In this document: positions 1-9,476 of the stretch, one piece after another
How positions within the stretch are numbered: position 1 is the stretch's first letter
How the letters are laid out: the number at the start of each line of letters is the position of its first letter
NCBI GenBank assembly: GCA_020440825.1
Contig: JAGRNJ010000032.1
Location: 1-36,869, forward strand
Reading direction: 5' to 3'
DNA from: Leptospiraceae bacterium
GTDB lineage: Bacteria > Spirochaetota > Leptospiria > Turneriellales > Turneriellaceae
Length of the DNA: 36,869 nucleotides
Notes under the pieces: model-generated
What the model was told of the DNA's origin: nothing
What the model saw: only the letters and a program-made list of their open reading frames with translations
Database searches by the model: none
Made by a program: the position numbers and the translations under genes

Positions 1-135
1 GACAGTTTTTTGCAGCGGCGAAATACTTTCCCCTGGCGTAAAGAATTGCATGAATATAATAAGGATGAACTGGCTACTTTGGTAAAACAGTATGACAAAT
101 TGCCAGAAACTTTTATTCGAAAACTGGTTGCCTGA
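1..135 (+). CDS. C-terminal tail of an unidentified protein (cut by window start)
   Basis: An open frame runs from the first base to a TGA at 133-135, immediately followed by the coaE ATG at 136, so the two genes abut and are probably co-transcribed. The visible 44 residues are hydrophilic and basic and end in FIRKLVA. I do not recognise a family from this tail. No membrane segment or motif is visible. Its reality is supported by the abutting stop/start junction and by codon use like that of the following genes. Confidence 0.6.
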   Translation, partial: DSFLQRRNTFPWRKELHEYNKDELATLVKQYDKLPETFIRKLVA

Positions 136-834
136 ATGAACGAAGCACACACTGATTATTACCGCCGTGTTTACGGACTCACTGGTATTATTGGCAGCGG
201 TAAATCTACCGCCGCCCAAATGTTTCGAGAACGCGGTGCAGTTGTTATTGATGCGGATGGCCTGGTGCATGATCTCTATTCCCGCAGCAACCCGGATTAT
301 GAAAACGTAAAAGAAACTTTGGACAATGCTTTCAAAACTGAATTGGCCAAGCTTTATCAAGCTGAACCGGCTTTATTTTCAGCTAGAGTCAATGGCAAAC
401 CCGGCCTTGACTCTGCAAATGGCATTGATCGTACAATTCTCGGTAAAATTGTTTTTTCTGATACTGCAAAACTGGCAGAACTTGAAAAACTGATCCATCC
501 TCTGGTCCAGGCTGCTTTTGCGAAAATAGTTTCTGAAAATGAAAAAAATAAGCAACTGATTCTTTACGATGTACCGCTCTTGTTTGAAAAGAAGCTGCAC
601 CTGCAGATGCTGGGCTCAATTCTGGTTTATGTTCCAGAAGAGATTGCGATTGAGAGGGCAATCAAGCGCGGAAATACAGATCGAGCAACTGTTTTGAAAC
701 GCCTGGCTGCGCAAATTTCCATTGAAAAAAAAAGAGAACTTGCCGATTATATACTAGATAACTCCGGTAATTTAGCACAATTGCAAGATCAGGTAGATAA
801 ACTGTACGACAGATTGCTTGCTGATTCCCGGTGA
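136..834 (+). CDS. coaE: Dephospho-CoA kinase
   Basis: CoaE phosphorylates the ribose 3'-OH of dephospho-CoA with ATP, the last step of coenzyme A synthesis in the cytosol. The P-loop GIIGSGKS lies at residues 17-24, followed by the family motifs VIDADGLVH, LIHPLV and YDVPLLFE. The 232 residues exceed the usual length of about 200. The excess lies roughly between residues 60 and 95, before the conserved IDR..LG..VF segment, and looks like a lineage-specific insertion. The ATG at 136 touches the upstream stop, which suggests translational coupling. The downstream SPOR gene follows after 16 bases. Confidence 0.95.
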   Translation: MNEAHTDYYRRVYGLTGIIGSGKSTAAQMFRERGAVVIDADGLVHDLYSRSNPDYENVKETLDNAFKTELAKLYQAEPALFSARVNGKPGLDSANGIDRTILGKIVFSDTAKLAELEKLIHPLVQAAFAKIVSENEKNKQLILYDVPLLFEKKLHLQMLGSILVYVPEEIAIERAIKRGNTDRATVLKRLAAQISIEKKRELADYILDNSGNLAQLQDQVDKLYDRLLADSR

Positions 835-850
835 ACAGAAAGAGGGAAAC

Positions 851-1483
851 ATGCGGAATATTTATGTACTGAATCTGGATCAAAAGAGACTGATTATCGT
901 GGCAGGGGTTGCCCTGAGTCTTATTGGCTCGGCAATTTTTGCTGGTATGAGTATCGCTCGAGCATCCAGCATAGAGAATTCAGGCGAGGCACCAATTTTA
1001 TCTTATGATACCCAACAGCCGCCAATTGAAACCATTGTGCAGGCAAACGTCTCAGCACAGGAGGCTGTGCCACAAATTGAAAATAAACCCGCAAATGAAA
1101 AAGTTATCGTGAAGCTTGACTCTGACCCAATGTTGCCGGTTCTTGAACAGAAAAACGGAATTGAAAATACAACATCAGAAAGTGTAAAAGTGGTTGAAAA
1201 AGATCCATTTATTACGCCCCCGCCGACACGAAAAACCGAGACAAAAAAAGAAGTGCGAAGCAGTGAAAAACATTATGTTATTCAGATTGCTGCTTTCAAG
1301 CAGGAAAATCAGGCACGCTCGCTGGTCAAAAAACTGAAAAGTGATGGTTTCTCAGCTCATGTTGAGAGAGGAACCATGTTCTGGTTTGTGCGTCTGGGGG
1401 CATCTTCTGATCCGAAAAATCTGCAATCCCGGGCAGATAAACTCAAAAAATCAGGCTATGAAGCATTGATTCGCAAGATCTGA
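851..1483 (+). CDS. SPOR-domain membrane protein
   Basis: This 210-residue protein has one N-terminal membrane segment (about residues 13-33), a low-complexity periplasmic linker rich in Pro, Glu and Lys, and a C-terminal SPOR domain (about residues 138-210, beginning HYVIQIAAFK). SPOR domains bind peptidoglycan stripped of stem peptides at division sites, so a role in envelope or division-site biology is inferred. I chose ATG 851 because AGAGGG precedes it at a good distance. An in-frame ATG at 818 would overlap coaE and add 11 polar residues. It sits between coaE and argF in one tight run of genes; nothing else hints at its partner. Confidence 0.85.
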   Translation: MRNIYVLNLDQKRLIIVAGVALSLIGSAIFAGMSIARASSIENSGEAPILSYDTQQPPIETIVQANVSAQEAVPQIENKPANEKVIVKLDSDPMLPVLEQKNGIENTTSESVKVVEKDPFITPPPTRKTETKKEVRSSEKHYVIQIAAFKQENQARSLVKKLKSDGFSAHVERGTMFWFVRLGASSDPKNLQSRADKLKKSGYEALIRKI

Positions 1484-1485
1484 TC

Positions 1486-2397
1486 ATGCCACGTCATTTT
1501 TTAACGTTTCAAGATATTTCCAGAGAAGAGCTGTTTAAAATTCTCGACGAAGCGGATCGTATGCGGGCAGACCGTAAACGACAGGACCAGCTTCTGGCAA
1601 ACAAACAGATCGCACTGATATTTGAAAAACCTTCTACCCGTACCAGAGTTTCATTCGAAGTAGGTGTAAACCAACTGGGAGGAACCCCGATCGTACTGAG
1701 TGGCAATGAGATTCAGCTCAAACGAGGTGAGTCTCCGGAAGATACTGCCCGTGTATTGTCCCGTTATGTCGACGGAATCATGATTCGAACTTTTTCCCAC
1801 TCTGCTCTTGAAGAATTTGCCCGGCACGCACGTGTCCCTGTGATCAATGGTCTTTCTGATTTATACCATCCATGCCAGGTACTGGCAGATTTTCAGACGA
1901 TCCGCCAGGCACAGATCAAATTAGAGAATATGAAACTTACTTTTGTCGGTGACGGTTCTTCTAATGTTTGTCATTCACTTATGGAAGCAGTCGCATTGTC
2001 CGGTGGAAAAATGTCTGTAATCTGTCCCCCGGTTTGCAGGCCTCACCCAGATGTAATCGAACATTGTGCAAAGAAGGGACTCAAAGTAACAGTCTCTGAT
2101 AAATGGGATGAAATGCAAGATACCGATGTAGTCTATACCGATGTCTGGGTGAGCATGGGACAGGAAGGTCTCGCAAGCCAGAAGCGAAGTGCGTTAGAAG
2201 CCTATGGTCTCAATTTGCAGAACACTGAAAAAGCAAAGCCCGGCCATATTTTACTGCACTGCTTACCGGCGCATAAGGGTGAAGAAGTATCGGCAGACTT
2301 ATTCGAAAAGCATGCCCATACTATCTTTGATCAGGCAGAAAATCGTTTGCATGCCCAGAAAGCACTCTTTTCCCTGTTGTATGCTAATCTTCCTTGA
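1486..2397 (+). CDS. argF: Ornithine carbamoyltransferase
   Basis: The enzyme joins carbamoyl phosphate and ornithine to give citrulline in arginine synthesis. The carbamoyl-phosphate site STRTR is at residues 50-54 and HPCQ at 128-131. The ornithine-side motif DVWVSMG is at about 219-225, and HCLPAHKGEEV begins at residue 258 with the catalytic Cys259. The SMG and HCLP motifs separate it from aspartate carbamoyltransferase. At 303 residues it is of normal length. The start lies two bases after the SPOR stop with no convincing ribosome site, so coupling is likely. Confidence 0.96.
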   Translation: MPRHFLTFQDISREELFKILDEADRMRADRKRQDQLLANKQIALIFEKPSTRTRVSFEVGVNQLGGTPIVLSGNEIQLKRGESPEDTARVLSRYVDGIMIRTFSHSALEEFARHARVPVINGLSDLYHPCQVLADFQTIRQAQIKLENMKLTFVGDGSSNVCHSLMEAVALSGGKMSVICPPVCRPHPDVIEHCAKKGLKVTVSDKWDEMQDTDVVYTDVWVSMGQEGLASQKRSALEAYGLNLQNTEKAKPGHILLHCLPAHKGEEVSADLFEKHAHTIFDQAENRLHAQKALFSLLYANLP

Positions 2398-2427
2398 CGC
2401 ATTAAGAACACATCGTTTCAAGAGTCT

Positions 2428-3990
2428 ATGAGTAAAGAAAAAAGGGAACACTGGTCAGGTTCACTTATTTTCGTTCTGGCTGCCGCAGGCTCGGCAATTG
2501 GCCTGGGCAATTTATGGAAATTCCCTTATATTACCTGGAAAAATGGCGGGGGCTATTTTGTAATTCTGTACCTGATTTGCATTTTAGGATTGGGTATTCC
2601 CATCATGATTGCAGAAATTGCAATCGGCAAGATCACAGCACGCGATCCTATGGGAGCAATGAAAATGCTCGCGGGTTCCAAATCTCCATTTCGCTTTATT
2701 GGTTTTATGGGCGTGGTAGGTTCGTTTATAATTTTGAGTTACTACAGTGTTGTTGCCGGTTGGGCCACGCAATACTCGGTCTATGCAATGGATGGTACCT
2801 TTGCACAAGTTTCCCAGCAGGAAACTCAGATAATTCTAAACAACGTCGATACCCAGAGAACAGTCTTGAGCAAAATAATGCTGAACAACGAGGTGAAAAC
2901 AGTCTTGCAACCGGCCCCAATTCCTGTAGGTGCGCTCGCAACCCAATCACTCTCGCTTGAAGAGAAAAATCTGTACCAGACTTTGAAAACTCAGTTCCCG
3001 CAATTACTGGCCGAAACAGAAAAAAACGTAGTTGAGGCTCGCTATAGTAGTAATATTTTTCGACGGTTTCTCGATCGCCCCTGGCTGCTGGTATTTTGGC
3101 ATACCTTGATTATGGGAATTACTATGACAATTGTCCTCGGTGGTATTCGCAGTGGTATTGAAAAATCTGTCCAGATTGCAATGCCGATGCTGTTTCTGAT
3201 TATTGCCGTACTTGTCTATAACTCTATGCTGCTCGATACTGAATTCAAGACAATTAAATTTTTGTTGCATGGGGACGCATCAAAACTGACTGCACACTCC
3301 ATTCTTGAAGCAATGGGTCATGCCTTTTTCACTCTCTCAATTGGCATGGGAGTTATGATGACCTATGGCTCTTACATGAAAAAGGAATCAAATGTTCTTA
3401 CGAATTCTTTATGGGTAGTGGGGATGGATACCGGCATTGCAATTCTGGCCTGCTTAATGATCTTCCCGATTATATTCGTCTACGGTATGAACCCTGAAAG
3501 CGGAGGCATTGGCATCTTATTTACAACTCTGCCGCTTGAATTGAAAAAATTTCCCATGGGTGATACTCTGCTTATTCTATTCTATCTGCTGGTCGTACTT
3601 GCTGCTTTGACATCGGCGATTTCTCTGCTCGAAGTTGTCGTAACCTATCTGGTGGATGATAGAAAAATCTCTCGTAAAAAAGCAGTTCTGCTGGCCAGTC
3701 TGTTGATCTACCTGGGCGGATTGCCTTCTGCTTTCAGTGTGGGCGGTTTTTTAACATATGCAGATAACTTTACCTCACAGGTCTTGCTGCCTGCCGGTGG
3801 TCTGGGTATAGCCATTTTCATGGGCTATAAAATGGATCTGCATCTGGTCAAACATGAATTTGAGTTGCACAATATGGGTAAATGGCATTTCACGATTTTC
3901 CGGTTTGCGATTCGGTATCTTGCTCCTGTATTGGTGTTCGGGGTTCTACTGCAGACCCTGTATTTATTTATTCAGGAATTTACGAATTAG
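2428..3990 (+). CDS. Sodium:neurotransmitter symporter (NSS/SNF) family transporter
   Basis: This is a polytopic inner-membrane protein of 520 residues from the LeuT/MhsT family, which imports amino acids or related amines with sodium. The first helix carries the family signature GSAIGLGNLWKFPY at residues 21-34, the unwound sodium and substrate site. The sixth helix region carries LSIGMGVMMTYGSYM. Between the third and fourth helices (about residues 122-215) there is a long hydrophilic segment, larger than the corresponding loop I recall for LeuT. Substrate cannot be read from the sequence. The position behind argF might suggest an amino acid, but that is weak. Confidence 0.92.
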   Translation: MSKEKREHWSGSLIFVLAAAGSAIGLGNLWKFPYITWKNGGGYFVILYLICILGLGIPIMIAEIAIGKITARDPMGAMKMLAGSKSPFRFIGFMGVVGSFIILSYYSVVAGWATQYSVYAMDGTFAQVSQQETQIILNNVDTQRTVLSKIMLNNEVKTVLQPAPIPVGALATQSLSLEEKNLYQTLKTQFPQLLAETEKNVVEARYSSNIFRRFLDRPWLLVFWHTLIMGITMTIVLGGIRSGIEKSVQIAMPMLFLIIAVLVYNSMLLDTEFKTIKFLLHGDASKLTAHSILEAMGHAFFTLSIGMGVMMTYGSYMKKESNVLTNSLWVVGMDTGIAILACLMIFPIIFVYGMNPESGGIGILFTTLPLELKKFPMGDTLLILFYLLVVLAALTSAISLLEVVVTYLVDDRKISRKKAVLLASLLIYLGGLPSAFSVGGFLTYADNFTSQVLLPAGGLGIAIFMGYKMDLHLVKHEFELHNMGKWHFTIFRFAIRYLAPVLVFGVLLQTLYLFIQEFTN

Positions 3991-3999
3991 GAGAAAGTT

Positions 4000-4452
4000 A
4001 TGCGTAAAATAAGCCATCCGACCATTTTCATAATTTTCTTTGGTCTGTTCTTTTTAACACAATGCAGTAATTTAACCCAGTACACTCTTGAATGGATCAA
4101 GGCACCTGTACAGGTGAGCGCTGAAAGGCAGGGCGGCGTTGTCATCGTCTCTTTTAACGCTGACAATCGGGAGTCTCTGTTTGCCGGTTATGGCTTTTTT
4201 ATCTCGCCAACCCAGGCCCAATTGACCGCTGCCCCGGCAAATACGATACCCACAGAATTCTGTACTGCGAGTTCAGGCACCTTAGATTTTAAAAACAAAG
4301 TTCAAGTGCGCTTCGGGGCGGCAGCAGAAACAACTGACTTCTGTGCTTTGCCGGCTGTAACCTTGACCGCGGGCCAGTACCTTGCTATACGTGCCCGGGT
4401 TGAACGGGATGAATCACCCTGGTCAGAACCGGCAATCATTCTCATTCCCTGA
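4000..4452 (+). CDS. Small putative lipoprotein
   Basis: The 150-residue product has a hydrophobic signal sequence ending in LTQC, with Cys22 as the probable lipidated residue. Gln before Cys is tolerated in the relaxed lipoboxes of spirochaetes. The mature part has two further cysteines (in TEFCTAS and TDFCALP), which could form a disulphide, and a beta-rich pattern ending close to the stop. A strong ribosome site AGGAG lies just before the ATG, ten bases after the symporter stop. I do not recognise the family. An envelope role is inferred only from the signal. Confidence 0.75.
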   Translation: MRKISHPTIFIIFFGLFFLTQCSNLTQYTLEWIKAPVQVSAERQGGVVIVSFNADNRESLFAGYGFFISPTQAQLTAAPANTIPTEFCTASSGTLDFKNKVQVRFGAAAETTDFCALPAVTLTAGQYLAIRARVERDESPWSEPAIILIP

Positions 4453-4454
4453 TT

Positions 4455-5720
4455 TTAATTTTCAGGTTCTATCACAGAGATAAAAACCGGCGGGGCTGAA
4501 ACCTCATCTAGACTGGTAATTTCTTCGACTGATTTTAGAAGTTCACTTCGTTTTGCTGTATGTGTGACAATGATCAGATCTGCAGTCTTCCCATCAGATT
4601 GGGAGGCATTGTGAGGATTGTCCTGGTGTACAGTAGCAATTGAAATCTTATGCCGCGCGAAAATACCTGCAATTTTGGCCAGTACCCCGGGTTCGTCTTT
4701 GACCAGAGCACGAACATAAAAAGGAGATTGAATATTGCCTGCATCATCAGGAATTCCATACTGCCATGGCTTCTCAGCAAAGTTTGGCAGATTCGGGGTT
4801 AACTGGCGTTGTATATCAGAAATTACTGACCAGGCAGTGGGATTCTGACCCGCTCCTTTCCCAACAAATAAATGAGGCCCGGCAAATTCTGTTTCGAGAG
4901 ATACTGCATTGTTTTCCATTTCAATATCCCACAGGAAATGCCGGGAAGAAATCATCATGGGTTCAAGAATAACATGCTTGAGGCCGTCTCTTACTTCACA
5001 TTGCCCGACCAGTCTAATTCTATAGCCCATTTTTTGTGCGTACAGAATATCATTCAGTTCAATCTGTTCTATACCTCTAGTTTGAATTCTACGGTAGTCG
5101 ATCCATTCATTCAATATTAACGAAGAGAGAATAGCAAGCTTGTGGGTGGCATCCATTCCCGATACATCGAGAGTGGGGTCGGCCTCTGCCAGGCCGAGAT
5201 TTTGAGCATCGCTTAAAATTTCTGTATAGGGTTTGCTTTCTTGACGCATACGGGTGAGAATATAATTGGTTGTACCATTCAAGATCCCTTCGAGACGGGT
5301 TATTTTCTGACCCCGGAATACGGTTTCTAAATTGCGAATAACAGGTATTGCCCCGGCAATACTTGCCTCAAAGCCAATTTTTGAATTTGTACGCGAGGCA
5401 AGGTTAAAAAGCGTATAACCATGTTCAGCCAGCAATGCTTTGTTGGCAGTGATTACGTTTTTTCCTTTATCAATTGCCGAACGTACAATATAGAGCGGTA
5501 ATTCGATACCACCCAATAGTTCGATATGCAGATCTATGTCATCTCTCTTCAGAACTGTTTCAACATTATCGGTGGCAAAGATGCCCTGTAAAATGGCTTG
5601 TTTTTTCTGCCGGCTTCGATCAAAAACAGCAGCAATTTCAACTTCCAGGTCCATGGTCCTGAGTATTTTTATTACTCCCTGGCCTACAGTACCCAAACCA
5701 TAGATGGCAATTTTCAGCAT
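4455..5720 (-). CDS. hom: Homoserine dehydrogenase with C-terminal ACT domain
   Basis: The enzyme reduces aspartate semialdehyde to homoserine, feeding threonine and methionine synthesis. The NAD(P)-binding glycine loop GLGTVG is at residues 8-13, the catalytic-domain signature GILNGTTNYIL lies in the middle, and an ACT domain begins near FYVRALVKDEPGVLAKIAG. ACT domains usually give feedback control by threonine. I chose the ATG at 5720 (421 residues). The longer frame to 6002 would run through tadA and adds non-conserved sequence. It diverges from tadA with 45 bases between and converges on the lipoprotein gene. Confidence 0.94.
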   Translation of the reverse strand: MLKIAIYGLGTVGQGVIKILRTMDLEVEIAAVFDRSRQKKQAILQGIFATDNVETVLKRDDIDLHIELLGGIELPLYIVRSAIDKGKNVITANKALLAEHGYTLFNLASRTNSKIGFEASIAGAIPVIRNLETVFRGQKITRLEGILNGTTNYILTRMRQESKPYTEILSDAQNLGLAEADPTLDVSGMDATHKLAILSSLILNEWIDYRRIQTRGIEQIELNDILYAQKMGYRIRLVGQCEVRDGLKHVILEPMMISSRHFLWDIEMENNAVSLETEFAGPHLFVGKGAGQNPTAWSVISDIQRQLTPNLPNFAEKPWQYGIPDDAGNIQSPFYVRALVKDEPGVLAKIAGIFARHKISIATVHQDNPHNASQSDGKTADLIIVTHTAKRSELLKSVEEITSLDEVSAPPVFISVIEPEN

Positions 5721-5765
5721 TCTCACACAACAAGGCATGACTTTGCTGTGTAAAGTAGTTCTTAT

Positions 5766-6266
5766 ATGAAAAGAGTTGTCGAAATAAATCTTATCAATGC
5801 TTCTACCAATGTGCCAGTTAAAGCCAAAAATCACCCTGACTTCGCAATCAAGCTGGCTCGCAGAGCGGGCCGCAGAGGGGAAATACCGGTTGCAGCTCTG
5901 GTATTGCACAACGATAGCGTAATCTCTGCAGCGAGTAACCGGGTTGAAGAACTTAGAGACTCTTCTGCTCATGCAGAGATTCTGGCATTGCGATTGGCGC
6001 ACAGTAGAATGGGAAATGAAAGATTAGAACAATGTGATTTACTGGTCACACTGGAACCATGTACCATGTGTACCGGCATGGCAGTACAGGCCCGTATTCG
6101 AAAAATATTTTATCTGGCGCGGGAAAAAAAAATACCGGCAGCAGAAAAAATTCTAACTCTTGACAGGCACGGACATATTCCTCAATTAATCTACCTTTCT
6201 CATTATGCACCAAAAGCCGAAGCGCTTATGACTGATTTCTTTTTGGCCTTGAGGCAAGTTAGATGA
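5766..6266 (+). CDS. tadA: tRNA-specific adenosine deaminase (TadA-type nucleoside deaminase)
   Basis: TadA converts adenosine 34 of tRNA-Arg(ACG) to inosine. The zinc-binding deaminase motifs are present: HAEIL (His ligand and catalytic Glu) and PCTMCTG (two Cys ligands). GEIPVAALV matches the usual N-terminal strand. At 166 residues it is typical in length, although the first 20 or so residues are not conserved and the start could lie slightly downstream. The stop overlaps the ATG of the hybrid kinase by four bases (ATGA), which suggests translational coupling. A related guanine or cytosine deaminase is a less likely alternative. Confidence 0.88.
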   Translation: MKRVVEINLINASTNVPVKAKNHPDFAIKLARRAGRRGEIPVAALVLHNDSVISAASNRVEELRDSSAHAEILALRLAHSRMGNERLEQCDLLVTLEPCTMCTGMAVQARIRKIFYLAREKKIPAAEKILTLDRHGHIPQLIYLSHYAPKAEALMTDFFLALRQVR

Positions 6267-8527
6267 ATGGATACGATCAGGATTTTGTCAATTGCCTTGA
6301 AGAAGGCATTGTTGTCGTTGATCGAAAACATATCATTCTCGCATTAAACACCTCTTTTATAAACCTGCTGAAAGCACTTGAGATTACAGACGTGAGCCAG
6401 GGAAAAAAATTTCCGGCAGATTTCAGTATGGTGAGTGTAGATGAAATTGATCGGGCATTTAAAGGAAATAAAACAGTTTCACTTCGAGAGGTGTTTTTCA
6501 ATAACCGAAAACAGATTTTTGAAATCAGCATAAAAAAAATTGCAATAGATGAAGATCGAGTAATTCTCATATTTAAAGATATTTCACTGCAGGTACGTGC
6601 ACAGGGTACCTTAATTGAAAGTTACACACGTCTGCGAGCTGTACTCGATAGCAGTTTTCAGAATTATTTCTTACTCGATAAAAACGGAAAGATTATTCTT
6701 TTTAATCAGAAGAGTGTGAAAACGTTTAATGAACTGAATCTGGGTCTGTTCAGTACCGGGACTCGTTTTGCCGATCTTTTGCCTGTGAACCTGCAGTCTA
6801 AATTTGCCATCGCCCATGGCAAGGCGCTTGAAGGTGAAAATATTAATTCTTTTATCAGCCATGAATTTGACAATCGGGTTTATCATTTTGATGTATCGAT
6901 GTCACCAGTTCTCGATGGGGAAGGGGATATTTTTGGGGTCAGTTTCAGCGCACATGATATCAGTGAGAGAATTGAAGCCCAGCTCAAAATTACCAATTCA
7001 GAAGAAAACTTGAAATCAATACTCGAAAATACCAGTGCGATGATCTGGTCTCTCGACACAAATTACTGTCTGCAAAACTTCAACAATCACTTTAAAAAAT
7101 TTGTCTCATCATTGGGTATTGCAACTGTTCAAAGTGGGAATAAAATTTTACACAGTCTGCCTAATGATGCTGCACGATTTTTTCTAAACCTGTCTGAGTT
7201 GGGTTTTCAAGGTTTCGCCGGTCGTGGCGAATGGAATCTTGAGACAAAAGAGATGAGTTCTATAAACTTTGAAGTTCGCTATGCGCCGATTGGAGAATAC
7301 CCGAACATATCGGGTATCAGTTTTATCATGCTCGATGTCTCAGATCGAAAAAGACATGAAGAGAAACTTTCAGAAGCACTAAATCTGGCTGAAGAGGCTG
7401 CTAAAGAAAAGGCAAAATTCGTTTCGGTCATGAGTCATGAAATAAGAACTCCCCTGAATTCAATTATAGGCAATTCCTATTTGTTGCAGGAAGATTTGCT
7501 CAGTGATGAACAGAAAGAATCTGTAAAACTTCTGCGCTACTCCAGTGAGCATTTGCTTTCACTGGTAAACGATGTACTCGATTTCAGTAAAATAGAAGCA
7601 GGCAAACTCGAACTGGAACACCGATCTTTTTCTCTGGTAGAAATGATTCAAAGAGTGGCCGGCTCGTTTCGTCTGCAGGCACAGAAAAAAAATATTGAAA
7701 TTCAATTTAATACAAACGAGTCAGAGAATTGTCAACTTTTCGGAGACGAAGTTCGAACCCGGCAGATTGTTTCGAATCTTCTGAGCAACGCCGTTAAATT
7801 TACCATCGAAGGTGAGATTCTTATTTCGCTTAAATATCATGAAACTGCCGAAAAAGACATGGTACTGGTTACCATTTCAGTATCCGATACTGGAATTGGT
7901 ATTCCAGCAGAAAAACTGGAATCTATTTTTGAAAGTTTCAAGCAAGGCGGATCAGAAACAAATCGACAATTTGGTGGAACCGGTCTGGGGTTGGCAATTT
8001 CCCGAAAACTGGCAGATTTAATGAATGGTTCTCTGACAGTTAAAAGTGTCGAAGGCGAGGGCTCGCAATTTACTGTAGAATTGCCCTTAAAGAAATCAGA
8101 TGAGCAGGCAGAAAGAAAAATTGATTTATGGGATATCCCTGCTCAAGCCAGGGGCCTGACTTTTTTACTTGCAGAAGACAATGAAGATAACATTGTACTG
8201 GCCAGACGATTTTTATTGAAGCACAAGATTAACCTGGATATTGCAAAAAACGGAATCGAAGCTGTAAAAATGGCTTCAGAAAAAGAGTATCCGTTGATTT
8301 TGATGGATATACAAATGCCTGAAATGGACGGAATAGAAGCATCAAAACGGATTCGACATTTTAATGCAGATGTACCTATTCTAGCAATGACCGCCACCGC
8401 ATTTCAGGAAATTCGTGAAGAAGCTTTTGCAGCCGGTATCAATGGTTTTATACCCAAACCTTTTCACCCTAAATCATTTTACGACACAATAGCCAGAAAC
8501 CTTAGATTGAATTTGAATAAGAATTGA
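6263..8527 (+). CDS. Soluble hybrid histidine kinase: three PAS-like domains, kinase core, receiver
   Basis: The 754-residue protein has no obvious membrane segment. It has three PAS-like regions (about 5-110, 118-238 and 245-362). The HisKA domain contains SHEIRTP with the phospho-acceptor His392. The ATPase domain has the N-box Asn505/Asn509, DTGIGIP at 542-548 and GGTGLGL at 571-577. The C-terminal receiver has acidic residues at 638-639, phospho-acceptor Asp682 in MDIQMPEMDG, and Lys732. It therefore probably senses a cytoplasmic signal and relays phosphate internally. No output regulator is adjacent. It overlaps tadA by four bases, an unusual partner. Confidence 0.93.
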   Translation: MNGYDQDFVNCLEEGIVVVDRKHIILALNTSFINLLKALEITDVSQGKKFPADFSMVSVDEIDRAFKGNKTVSLREVFFNNRKQIFEISIKKIAIDEDRVILIFKDISLQVRAQGTLIESYTRLRAVLDSSFQNYFLLDKNGKIILFNQKSVKTFNELNLGLFSTGTRFADLLPVNLQSKFAIAHGKALEGENINSFISHEFDNRVYHFDVSMSPVLDGEGDIFGVSFSAHDISERIEAQLKITNSEENLKSILENTSAMIWSLDTNYCLQNFNNHFKKFVSSLGIATVQSGNKILHSLPNDAARFFLNLSELGFQGFAGRGEWNLETKEMSSINFEVRYAPIGEYPNISGISFIMLDVSDRKRHEEKLSEALNLAEEAAKEKAKFVSVMSHEIRTPLNSIIGNSYLLQEDLLSDEQKESVKLLRYSSEHLLSLVNDVLDFSKIEAGKLELEHRSFSLVEMIQRVAGSFRLQAQKKNIEIQFNTNESENCQLFGDEVRTRQIVSNLLSNAVKFTIEGEILISLKYHETAEKDMVLVTISVSDTGIGIPAEKLESIFESFKQGGSETNRQFGGTGLGLAISRKLADLMNGSLTVKSVEGEGSQFTVELPLKKSDEQAERKIDLWDIPAQARGLTFLLAEDNEDNIVLARRFLLKHKINLDIAKNGIEAVKMASEKEYPLILMDIQMPEMDGIEASKRIRHFNADVPILAMTATAFQEIREEAFAAGINGFIPKPFHPKSFYDTIARNLRLNLNKN

Positions 8528-8567
8528 CATACTCTGAACCGATTTCATTTTCCCGCAGAGAAAAATT

Positions 8568-9476
8568 ATGTCGAAAACACAACAGATAAAAATAGATGAA
8601 TATGAATTTGAGGTCTTGTTTCATGAGGCACCAAAGAATAAAGGTTATTTGTTCTTTTTGCATGGCTATCCAGATGATTTACGTTCCTGGGAAGCACAAA
8701 TCGAATACCTGAAAGATGATTTCGGAATTATAGCACCAAATTTGCCCGGGGTTGGTAAATCTGCCAAGCCCCCTCTTAGAATTTTTTATAATGCGCAAAG
8801 ACTTTGCCCGGCTTTGGCAAAACTTGCTGAAAAACTTGTCCCTGACCAAAGCACTCCGATTCAGTTGATTGGCCATGACTGGGGTTCCATTTTGCTGTGG
8901 GCTCTGGTTTCTGATGAAAAACTGGCAGCCAGGTTTTTGAGTTTTACAGCAATTGCAGGTCCGCATGTAGCTCTGGTGAGAGAACTGATGCTGTCGCGAT
9001 TGACTTCAGGAGTGTATGTTGATCTTGAAAACTTAGTTAAGCAGTTCTTTAAGTCGTGGTATATTTATCTTTTTCAGCTGCCGAATATTCCTGAGCTGGC
9101 CTGGAATTTTCTGGCAGAACCGCTTTGGGAAATGATGCTGACAATGGCAGAAGCTCCTGCCAATGATATTCGCAGAACTTACTCTCGGGAAGAGATTATC
9201 AATCGAGCAACCGGCCCTTTAAATCTCTACAGAGAGCTGTTGCAGGGAAAAGAAATCCCCTTACCAGATAAGATACGATTACCTGTTCAGATAATTGTGC
9301 CTGAGCGCGATCTTGCAATAACGCCAGAAGTTTACGACGATCATTACCGGTATGTGACTGGTCTGAAGATTCATAGAATTGATGCAAATCACTGGGTTCA
9401 GATAGAAAAGCCCTCTGAGGTCTCACGCTTGATTTACTCTTTTGCGTATGATCAACTGAAATCTGTGACAGGTTAA
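8568..9476 (+). CDS. Alpha/beta hydrolase, epoxide hydrolase/haloalkane dehalogenase-like
   Basis: A single alpha/beta-hydrolase domain of 302 residues. The oxyanion-hole motif HGYP is at 32-35. The nucleophile elbow is GHDWGS with Asp104, and the catalytic His275 is in DANHW. An acid lies near PERDLAITPE. An Asp nucleophile rather than Ser points to the epoxide hydrolase/dehalogenase branch, but the substrate is unknown. It follows the kinase after 40 bases and has AGAG upstream of its ATG. It is the last plus-strand gene before a 266-base non-coding gap. Confidence 0.86.
   Translation: MSKTQQIKIDEYEFEVLFHEAPKNKGYLFFLHGYPDDLRSWEAQIEYLKDDFGIIAPNLPGVGKSAKPPLRIFYNAQRLCPALAKLAEKLVPDQSTPIQLIGHDWGSILLWALVSDEKLAARFLSFTAIAGPHVALVRELMLSRLTSGVYVDLENLVKQFFKSWYIYLFQLPNIPELAWNFLAEPLWEMMLTMAEAPANDIRRTYSREEIINRATGPLNLYRELLQGKEIPLPDKIRLPVQIIVPERDLAITPEVYDDHYRYVTGLKIHRIDANHWVQIEKPSEVSRLIYSFAYDQLKSVTG

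Noticed and set aside
5721..6002. N-terminal extension of homoserine dehydrogenase to 515 residues
   Set aside because: It overlaps tadA on the other strand, has no conserved sequence, and the Rossmann loop begins right after ATG 5720.
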